DNA of 38,852 nt. It comes from Lachnospiraceae bacterium. Its GTDB lineage: Bacteria > Bacillota > Clostridia > Lachnospirales > Lachnospiraceae. The stretch covers positions 1-38,852 of the forward strand of contig CAJTDL010000041.1 in assembly GCA_910575035.1 (NCBI GenBank), written 5' to 3'. Made by a program: the position numbers and the translations under genes. The notes under the pieces were generated by a model. The model was given only the letters and a program-made list of their open reading frames with translations, ran no database searches and was not told where the DNA came from. Of this stretch, positions 33,039-38,852 are shown one piece after another. Position 1 is the stretch's first letter; each line of letters opens with the position of its first letter.

Positions 33039-35972
33039 CTATTCCAAGTCAAACGGGTTACGCCCGTGTATCGTCTGCCTTAACTTGCCCTCTTCTATCA
33101 CTTCATTAAAGACGACACGTCTGTTGATCTGTGCGATAAAGCTATAAACAGCTTTTCCACCCTGCTGTGACTGCATCCCTTGCATTTCCTCCCGGACTAT
33201 CTTCCTTATCAGCCCTTCCGGGGCTTCAATGTTCGTCCCATGCTTCTGGTCGCCCAGCACGGCAAGGAACTCCCTGTTCGGCGGGATGACTGCGCCTGTG
33301 GCAAGCCTAGGTATCTGCGGTACATCAATCGTCTGTATCCAGCTAAAGGGCGTAAAACCCATTATATTCACGCCTTTAATAGAGCGTAATGCATAATTTA
33401 TGCCGTTAAACGGAATTGTGATTACAGAATTAATCCCATCTATTAAGGCGTTTATGACTGCCTTCAGCCCGTTCAGGATTCCGTCCTTGATACCGTCAAA
33501 GATTTTCCCGCCCTTGGAAAATACATTCTTCACGGCTTCCCATGCCGCGGAGAACTTGTCCTTGAACCATCCTGCTATGTTCCCGAATACATCCTTTATC
33601 CCTTTCCAGACACCTGAGAAGAAATCACCGACAGATGAGAATGCATTTTTTATCCCAGTGAATGCTCCTTCAAACTTTTCCTTGAACCAGCCGCCGACAT
33701 TCGCAAAGGTTTCCTTTATCCCCTTCCATAAACCAGAGAAGAATTCCTTAATCTTATCTATCGTTTCCTTGAACCAGTCGCGGATTGCCCCCCATATCTC
33801 TATTGCCTTTTCCTTTATGGTATCCCAGTTCTTCCATAAAAGAACACCTATTGCGATAAGGGAACCTATGATAGCAACAGCAATTGTTACGGGTGATGTT
33901 AGGAAGCCCATTGCTAATTTAAATGTGCTCGTTGCTGCCGTTGCAAGCCCTACAGTTGTTGTGTATGAAATTATTGATGCAACCCATAGAGCCATAGATT
34001 TAATTATTCCAGCTATGGTAGACGCAAAACTTACAACTTTCCAGGCCGCAAAAAAAGAACCTATCACAATCACAAAACCCTCTACCAAACTTTGGTTTTC
34101 CGATATCCAACCGCTAAATTTTGTCAGTAATCCAGTAATCGTTTCCATTGCTGATATAATTACATCCCCCGCCCATTGCCCAAGCGGCTGCAAAAAGTTC
34201 TCCCAAAGCCAAATGCCTAAAGGCTTTAGTGCTTCTATTACTTCGTTCAAAGCATCAATTGCCGCTGATAGCATATCCAAGAATGCTGGAATGGCATCCT
34301 CTATCGTCCATCCAGCAATTGGAAGAAGCACATTTTCATAAAACCATGCCAGTCCGTCGCCAATATTCTGTGTCAATGGCTGCATTGATTCCAGCAACCC
34401 ATTTACCGATTCCAGCAATGGATAAAAGTCTAACTCTGAAGCCCATTCTGCCGTCGAACCTGTTATTCTTTCAATCGTTCCAAGTACTATATTAAGCAGG
34501 TTGAAAATATTTTGGATAATTGATGTTCCAACACTGTTTTTGTTCCATGCTTCATCTATTTTTGACGCTATATTACCAATGGTAAGCAATACATTTTGCG
34601 CAATTTGCAATATGTATTCCAGTGTTTCCGTTCCAGTTCCATTTGTCCATACTTCGTAAAAACTCTTTCCAACACTTTTGACCAATCCGCCCAAGCTTTC
34701 AAATGCGAATCTTGCAGCTTCAATCGTTGATGCGCCTTCTGCTTCCCACGCATCCTTAAAGGGTTTCATAAGCCCTGCAAGAACTTCTTTTAACCACATT
34801 GCTTTTTCATTAAGCTTGTCAATTATCGTGTCCCCTTCTGCCAGGTTTCCATAATCTACATCCTGCCCTATTCCAGAAGCAATGTCTCCGACCCCGGATG
34901 CGCTATCGCTTTTATCCTTTTCATCATATCTTCTTATTTCGTCTAATCCAGATAGATATCCATCATTTGCTTTTTTCGCCTTGTTTGTTGCGTCAGCTAC
35001 AGCGTTTGTTGCATCGGCAAGACTTTCTGCGCTGGCCGCAGATGAATTGTATTCTGATGACATATCAGCTGAACTACCTGACGGAACCCCGGAACCAGCC
35101 TTCGACTTATTTCCTGTCAGAAGCTCGCTGAACGACCGGAACGCCCCTGCTGCGACTGACAGCCGTTCTATCATGGCGTTGATGGAATTAATTACATTTG
35201 TAATCGCTTTTACGGCCTGTATAGCGCCTGGAAGAATGATTTTTCCTAAATTGGCTTTCAGGTTCATCCAAGCCTGGCTTAGGTTGCCAGTCTGGTTTGT
35301 CCAGGTATCCGCTTCCCTTGCCGCCTGCCCCATAGCTCCTGATAGTTTGTTTGCATCCTCCACCATTTGGAGTAACGTCAGCTGCTTTTGCGCTTCCGAA
35401 AGCTCAATGAATGATTTTCCATAAAGCTTATTCGCCGCAGCGTTTCTTGTAAATTCCGTTGCAGATAATCCAAGAGCTGCATCATTTTCATAATTTCCTT
35501 TTAAGAATGATTGCAAATATTCTGTCGTTTCTTCCAAGGAACGGTCGTAGAACGCCGCGCTGTCAGCTACAGCTATCATGGCGCGTTCGGACATCTTTAG
35601 GGAACTTGCCGTATCCATACCTGTTGTTTTGGCAAATGCAGCTATTTTTGTGAAGCTGTTTTTCATCCTCTCTTCCATAATGCCAGCCTGACCCGCAACT
35701 CTTGAAAGACTTTCGCTTGCTGCTGATTCCAGCTCTCCGAATACCTGTGAAAACTGTGCTTCCATTGCCTCAAAATCGGACGCAGCTTCTAAAGCTTCTT
35801 TTCCAAACTGAACAATTTTTCCAACAGCAAAAGCACTGGCAATGACAGCAGCCATTTTTCTTGCAGCGTTTGATATTCTTCCCATGGAGCCACGTATCTC
35901 TTGTTCCCCACGCCGAAGCCCTAGCGTATTCAAAAGTGTATTTATCCTTATGCTCCCGTCATATCGAGCCAT
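33039..35972 (-). CDS. Phage tail tape measure protein
   Basis: 977 residues. The N-terminal region (RISNAARKMAAVIASAFAVGKIVQFGKEALEAASDFEAMEAQFSQVFGELE) is characteristic of tape measure proteins, followed by long helical repeats. Hydrophobic segments around 640-720 and a Phe/Trp-rich repeat region (WGAIRDWFKETIDKIKEFFSGLWKGIKETF, repeated with variation) occur in the middle. The protein sets tail length and is ejected with DNA. AAGGTGGTGA precedes the ATG. The usual upstream tail-tube and chaperone genes are absent: the next gene upstream is an antirepressor. Confidence 0.9.
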   Translation of the reverse strand: MARYDGSIRINTLLNTLGLRRGEQEIRGSMGRISNAARKMAAVIASAFAVGKIVQFGKEALEAASDFEAMEAQFSQVFGELESAASESLSRVAGQAGIMEERMKNSFTKIAAFAKTTGMDTASSLKMSERAMIAVADSAAFYDRSLEETTEYLQSFLKGNYENDAALGLSATEFTRNAAANKLYGKSFIELSEAQKQLTLLQMVEDANKLSGAMGQAAREADTWTNQTGNLSQAWMNLKANLGKIILPGAIQAVKAITNVINSINAMIERLSVAAGAFRSFSELLTGNKSKAGSGVPSGSSADMSSEYNSSAASAESLADATNAVADATNKAKKANDGYLSGLDEIRRYDEKDKSDSASGVGDIASGIGQDVDYGNLAEGDTIIDKLNEKAMWLKEVLAGLMKPFKDAWEAEGASTIEAARFAFESLGGLVKSVGKSFYEVWTNGTGTETLEYILQIAQNVLLTIGNIASKIDEAWNKNSVGTSIIQNIFNLLNIVLGTIERITGSTAEWASELDFYPLLESVNGLLESMQPLTQNIGDGLAWFYENVLLPIAGWTIEDAIPAFLDMLSAAIDALNEVIEALKPLGIWLWENFLQPLGQWAGDVIISAMETITGLLTKFSGWISENQSLVEGFVIVIGSFFAAWKVVSFASTIAGIIKSMALWVASIISYTTTVGLATAATSTFKLAMGFLTSPVTIAVAIIGSLIAIGVLLWKNWDTIKEKAIEIWGAIRDWFKETIDKIKEFFSGLWKGIKETFANVGGWFKEKFEGAFTGIKNAFSSVGDFFSGVWKGIKDVFGNIAGWFKDKFSAAWEAVKNVFSKGGKIFDGIKDGILNGLKAVINALIDGINSVITIPFNGINYALRSIKGVNIMGFTPFSWIQTIDVPQIPRLATGAVIPPNREFLAVLGDQKHGTNIEAPEGLIRKIVREEMQGMQSQQGGKAVYSFIAQINRRVVFNEVIEEGKLRQTIHGRNPFDLE

Positions 35973-36130
35973 GTTCTCACCACCTTAAAAATAAAAAAGT
36001 GCCACAGACGCGCATTACACGCATCCATGACACCAATTTGTCCTTCCCCTATGCCGATTCATAGGGAGTATTGATTTAGTTATGGTTATTGTACCATTAT
36101 TTTAAGGGATATTTGTACCAAATTAAAATG
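35973..36130. promoter_or_regulatory. Control region upstream of the tail operon
   Basis: There is no gene. It contains a perfect 7-bp inverted repeat (CCCTATG 36047-36053, CATAGGG 36060-36066) and two copies of TTGTACCA (36089 and 36113) followed by TTAAAA-like bases. On the minus strand the first gives TGGTACAAT, an extended -10-like box, though no good -35 is seen. It likely holds the late tail promoter and its regulatory sites. Confidence 0.35.
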
Positions 36131-36155
36131 AAAAAGAGCGGTTGTTATGCCGCCC
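36131..36155 (-). terminator. Terminator after the antirepressor gene
   Basis: On the minus strand GCGG (complement of 36150-36153), an eight-base loop and CCGC (complement of 36138-36141) are followed by TCTTTTTC. It begins eight bases after the antirepressor stop, separating it from the tail operon. Confidence 0.65.
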
Positions 36156-36162
36156 TATTTCG

Positions 36163-36942
36163 TTATATATCTAAAGTTTGCTGTGCATTCATGGTTTCGA
36201 TTGTTTCAGATAACACAAGCGGCGGTACATAACACTGGATAATAGATACTGCTGTGTCGGCTTGATTCCGCTTGATTGCCTTGTATGTGGAAACTCCGAA
36301 CTCTCGCCGCAACTGATTGTGTAAATCGGAATATAACCGACTTCTAAGGCTTCTGTCGTTGTATGCGTTGCTCTCCTTGCCACCCAAGCACTCAACGCCC
36401 TTTCTCTTGACAGCATTCGTGATTTTGGATTCCTCCACGCCCAATATCGGCATATCGTTCTTGAAGTCCTCCAAGTCTTTCCGCACTGTGGATAAATCAT
36501 CTGACAGAGCATTTACTTTTCCGTCAACTTCTTTCAATGCCTTGTAGTGAAGTTCTAACAACTTCATAGGATTGTCGGCTACTTCTTTTAACATAACAAC
36601 CATATCTTTTGCCTTATCCTCAACCTTGACAAAATAATTTCTCGCCTGTTCGCCACGCTCATTTTTCTGTTGCATTGAAAGCTTCTTCGCAAATGAAGAT
36701 GTCAGTTTTGCGTCCTGTGAAGCATGTCCTTTGTGCTCCTCATTAGTGAGGAACAGAAAATAATCCACGTTTTCTTCTGCGAAATCATTATCTGTAATGT
36801 TGCTTTTGAACCATCTCGAATAATTGTTTGGACTCATTCCAAGAAAATCAAACAGCTTTCTTGCTGTTGTCATACCATCTTCATCAATCCCTAAAGCAAT
36901 TTCAATGGGTGTCTGCATTGTTGCGTTTGCAATCTCATTCAT
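36163..36942 (-). CDS. Phage antirepressor, AntA-type N-terminus with ORF6C-type C-terminus
   Basis: 259 residues. The N-terminal part (TPIEIALGIDEDGMTTARKLFDFLGMSPNNYSRWFKSNI) is the AntA/AntB-type DNA- or repressor-interacting domain. After a helical linker (KVNALSDDLSTVRKDLEDFKN), the C-terminal half (ILGVEESKITNAVKRKGVECLGGKES…LHNQLRREFGVSTYKAIKR) resembles ORF6C. Such proteins counter the lysogeny repressor during induction. AAAGGCGG lies before the ATG. Its place directly next to the tape measure gene is unusual; antirepressors normally sit in the early region. Confidence 0.85.
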   Translation of the reverse strand: MNEIANATMQTPIEIALGIDEDGMTTARKLFDFLGMSPNNYSRWFKSNITDNDFAEENVDYFLFLTNEEHKGHASQDAKLTSSFAKKLSMQQKNERGEQARNYFVKVEDKAKDMVVMLKEVADNPMKLLELHYKALKEVDGKVNALSDDLSTVRKDLEDFKNDMPILGVEESKITNAVKRKGVECLGGKESNAYNDRSLRSRLYSDLHNQLRREFGVSTYKAIKRNQADTAVSIIQCYVPPLVLSETIETMNAQQTLDI

Positions 36943-37243
36943 ATACGCTTTACCGCCTTTCTGTAAAATCGCCTTTTATCAGAATAGCGGAGAAACGGTT
37001 AAGGCTTACCGCTTGTCGTGTTGCAATCACTATCCCCGCCGCTTTCTGTGTCAGAGGGTAATGGGAGCACACCCCATCATGCGTCACCCTCTATGAACTG
37101 GCATTTCGCCTTGCCTGAAAATATCATATCATGGAATCAGAAATCCGTTGTACCAAATTAAAAGAGCAGTATTCCTGATTCCTATGCCGTCAAATATGTA
37201 ATTTCCGCAAACTGCGCCAGCCGCTCTTTGCAATCTTGGCAGG
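36943..37243. promoter_or_regulatory. Regulatory region with nested inverted repeats
   Basis: No convincing gene. AGAGGGT (37053-37059) and ACCCTCT (37086-37092) form an outer stem; ATGGG (37061-37065) and CCCAT (37073-37077) an inner one. A TTGTACCAAATTAAAA element lies at 37148-37163. Just after the GIY-YIG stop, another frame encodes the zinc-finger-like tail LTCQDCKERLAQFAEI without a start codon, probably a gene remnant. Confidence 0.4.
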
Positions 37244-37843
37244 TTAAGCGCTTGCTCTTTTCTCCACCTCTGCAACGGCTTCCTCAAAAGAAATGCTGAA
37301 AAATTCTCCGTTAAGCCTCTTATCCTTAAAATGTCTGTGCAGTTCTGTTTCCAAGTCCTGAACCCGGTCAATTATTTCTGTGAAGTAACTTCTCGTAATG
37401 TTCATTCCACTTGCAGAGGATATTGCTTTCATCCTCTTTTCTTTTTCTTTTGTAATTCCAATCTTCACCGTACCATTTGTGAACTCCAATACATAAAGAT
37501 ATTTATTTTTTAATGATGGCTTTTTCGCGTTCTCAAACATTTTATTCTTCATCAATTCTACAGCCCCTACCATATGTGCGTAGTGGTTCTTTTCACACAT
37601 AACGCCATCTTCTGATAAAATTTCTATTTCCGCAATATCAATACATTTCTTTGCAAGTCTCCAATTCCCTAATTCAGCCATTACGATAAAGGCTTCGTTA
37701 AAATTTATATAATTCTTTGCAGGCTCATTGCCCATTATCCGCATAAGGCACAATGCTAGTTCTTGATTGTATTCATCTTGCGTTTCAATCAAAAAGTCAG
37801 ATATTTCCTTTACAGATGGCAGTATTTCCTTTGGTTCTAACAT
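37244..37843 (-). CDS. Phage protein with GIY-YIG-like (T5orf172/MUG113-type) C-terminal domain
   Basis: 199 residues. The C-terminal half (KYLYVLEFTNGTVKIGITKEKEKRMKAI…DLETELHRHFKDKRLNGEFFSIS) fits the T5orf172/MUG113 branch of GIY-YIG nucleases, with the YLY and KIG pair in place of GIY-YIG, a following basic region and a Glu/His helix. The N-terminal half (KEISDFLIETQDEYNQELALCLMRIMG) is helical and unrecognised. AGGAGG precedes the ATG. Such proteins are frequent phage accessory genes; nuclease activity is likely but unproven. Confidence 0.75.
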   Translation of the reverse strand: MLEPKEILPSVKEISDFLIETQDEYNQELALCLMRIMGNEPAKNYINFNEAFIVMAELGNWRLAKKCIDIAEIEILSEDGVMCEKNHYAHMVGAVELMKNKMFENAKKPSLKNKYLYVLEFTNGTVKIGITKEKEKRMKAISSASGMNITRSYFTEIIDRVQDLETELHRHFKDKRLNGEFFSISFEEAVAEVEKRASA

Positions 37844-38298
37844 TCTATTCCTCCTAATTCATACATAATACTGCTCCTTTCTTGCGCTACTGTCAATCAA
37901 CAGGCAGAGATTTTTTGTATCATGTATTTATTGTAGTATAGAACCAATAACCCGTTGTACCATTTTAAAAATCCATGGAATCTCATGTTTTAATCAAAAA
38001 TACTTCTTGACAATCTAAAATTTTAGATATAATGTATAATTGGATAGATATATTTAATATCAAAATAGTAACACTTTTTATTTTATTGTAACATGAGGTA
38101 ACACATCATAGTAACACCAACAAATTCAGTAAATATGCGGCTGTAACAAAAGTAACACATTTTGTCACATCTATTATAAAATTAATGTAATGTATAATAT
38201 ATACATATATACATATCTCATATAGCACATGATTTTTCTTTGTTACAAGTGTTACATTGTTACCTAATTCCCGTTTCCATTTTAAAAGAGCAGTATTT
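37844..38298. promoter_or_regulatory. AT-rich region with iteron-like GTAACA repeats
   Basis: There is no gene. Six GTAACA copies in direct orientation (starting 38068, 38088, 38098, 38111, 38143, 38152) and three inverted TGTTAC copies (38241-38263) flank a very AT-rich core (about 38160-38240, with alternating TATAC/ATAT tracts). A TTGTACCATTTTAAAA element is at 37955. The layout suits a replication origin or a cluster of operator sites. Confidence 0.45.
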
Positions 38299-38436
38299 CT
38301 ACTGCCCTTTATCTGACTTAACAATCTTAACTTTTTCTTCCAAAATGACAATTCCGTCTTTATTCTTTTTGACTTTTGCAGTATTGCCCCGCTCCGCAAT
38401 CTCCCGGGCGGTTTTGCCGATTTCCTTGTCTGTCAT
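38299..38436 (-). CDS. Very small phage protein, 45 residues
   Basis: ATG at 38436 directly follows the TAG of the gene upstream, with AGAGGT seven bases before it, and the frame ends with TAG at 38299-38301. The product (MTDKEIGKTAREIAERGNTA, then a Lys-rich tail) is basic and probably helical then beta-stranded. Good spacing and the start immediately behind the preceding stop make it credible. Function unknown; likely an early phage gene co-expressed with the upstream hypothetical protein. Confidence 0.55.
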   Translation of the reverse strand: MTDKEIGKTAREIAERGNTAKVKKNKDGIVILEEKVKIVKSDKGQ

Positions 38437-38437
38437 C

Positions 38438-38701
38438 CTACTTACCTCTGTTCAGCTCATTTTCTGTTGTGAGATTGCCATTTATGTCGTACTCATTCAA
38501 GTACCGAATATTGGATTCAAGAGATAAAAGGACTTGGAACCAATCTTTTTCTGAATCACGCGGCGATGTGCAAGACAGTTTGAATCCAGTTACCTTACTG
38601 AAATCCTCACCATTTACCCGGAAAATCTTCTTCTCCACATCAATCTCCACCGTTTTTAATTCCCTCGGCGGTACAGGGTCAATGCGTTTTACTTCTTCCA
38701 T
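38438..38701 (-). CDS. Hypothetical phage protein, 87 residues
   Basis: The start at 38701 (MEEVKRIDPVPPRELKTVEI) is chosen because AAAGGAG lies just upstream; the longer frame to 38716 would place this site inside the coding sequence. It contains VDVEKKIFRVNGEDFSKVTG-like beta strands (seen as IDVEKKIFRVNGEDFSKVTG) and SLESNIRYLNEYDINGN. Not recognised with certainty. It is followed without a gap by the 45-residue gene. Probably an early-region prophage gene. Confidence 0.65.
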   Translation of the reverse strand: MEEVKRIDPVPPRELKTVEIDVEKKIFRVNGEDFSKVTGFKLSCTSPRDSEKDWFQVLLSLESNIRYLNEYDINGNLTTENELNRGK

Positions 38702-38852
38702 ATTGTCTCCTTTCATCCTAACACCTCATTTAGGCATTTGCGAAACACCAGAACCCACATAAATACGGGATTCTCTTTGTTACAAAATAAAACAACTCCT
38801 CACTGGTCTGTGGTATAATTGAAATCTCCAGTAACAATTATCCATATCCACC
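38702..38852. promoter_or_regulatory. Possible divergent control region at the right edge
   Basis: There is no gene. It contains TTTGTTACAAA (38776-38786), an odd-centred palindrome related to the GTAACA repeats, and on the plus strand TGGTATAAT (38811-38819), an extended -10-like box, followed by another GTAACA at 38831. A plus-strand gene, perhaps a repressor, may begin beyond the window. Confidence 0.3.

Noticed and set aside
33400-34341. 313-residue plus-strand frame
   Set aside because: Antisense to the tape measure gene; low-complexity Ser/Ile/Pro composition typical of a shadow frame.
38106-38399. 97-residue minus-strand frame
   Set aside because: Overlaps the better-supported 45-residue gene in another frame and runs through the repeat-rich, AT-rich region.
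22936-38852. Phage-tail-like bacteriocin (tailocin)
   Set aside because: A tail tip and lysis genes without head genes invite this idea, but no tube, sheath or baseplate wedge genes are visible and the region is cut by the window edge.

Overview
The window looks like chromosome from an anaerobic gut Firmicute, probably Lachnospiraceae or a close clostridial relative. That placement is inferred from the pyrKD-type pyrimidine cluster, strong AGGAGG-like ribosome binding sites, Gram-positive prophage lysis genes and a clostridial-style flagellin with a glycan locus beside it. Nearly every gene lies on the minus strand. No rRNA, tRNA or CRISPR array was seen.

Layout. (1) 1-4.6 kb is a decayed phage- or plasmid-like element: small minus-strand genes, a truncated D5-type primase/helicase, and a plus-strand XRE-type regulator with an amber codon. 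A 1,959-bp IS1634-family insertion sequence sits in it, flanked by a 127-bp direct repeat. (2) 4.9-10.1 kb is housekeeping: trpS, then pyrC-pyrF-pyrK-pyrD, a UMP-synthesis operon with its own promoter. (3) 10.1-22.4 kb is a co-directional glycan island ending in a hairpin terminator. It encodes a PseF-like cytidylyltransferase whose frame is broken into a PseH-like acetyltransferase, a GmhA-like isomerase, two SDR epimerases, an HldE-like enzyme with swapped domain order, a methyltransferase, two radical SAM/SPASM proteins, a split transketolase and a CgeB-like glycosyltransferase. (4) 22.5-22.94 kb is a flagellin remnant cut at both ends. (5) 22.94 kb to the right edge is a prophage: endolysin, r1t-type holin, XhlA-like protein, a 1,845-residue receptor-binding protein, tail hub, small tail protein, tape measure, antirepressor, GIY-YIG-like protein and small early genes.

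How the parts fit. The glycan genes lie directly downstream of the flagellin remnant, the usual place for flagellin-glycosylation loci. Transketolase, GmhA-like and HldE-like activities could form a route from pentose phosphates through sedoheptulose-7-phosphate to an activated heptose-type sugar. Epimerases, methyltransferase and radical SAM enzymes would tailor it and the CgeB-like protein would transfer it. The prophage breaks the flagellin gene at a recognisable codon and so separates the island from the flagellin promoter.

Most interesting signals: a C-type-lectin-like C-terminus on the phage fibre that looks like a diversity-generating-retroelement variable region, with no reverse transcriptase or template in the window; the fibre's CotH-like domain; the flagellin/prophage junction beside the unusual sugar island; the long target duplication around the IS; and two families of short repeats in the prophage control regions.
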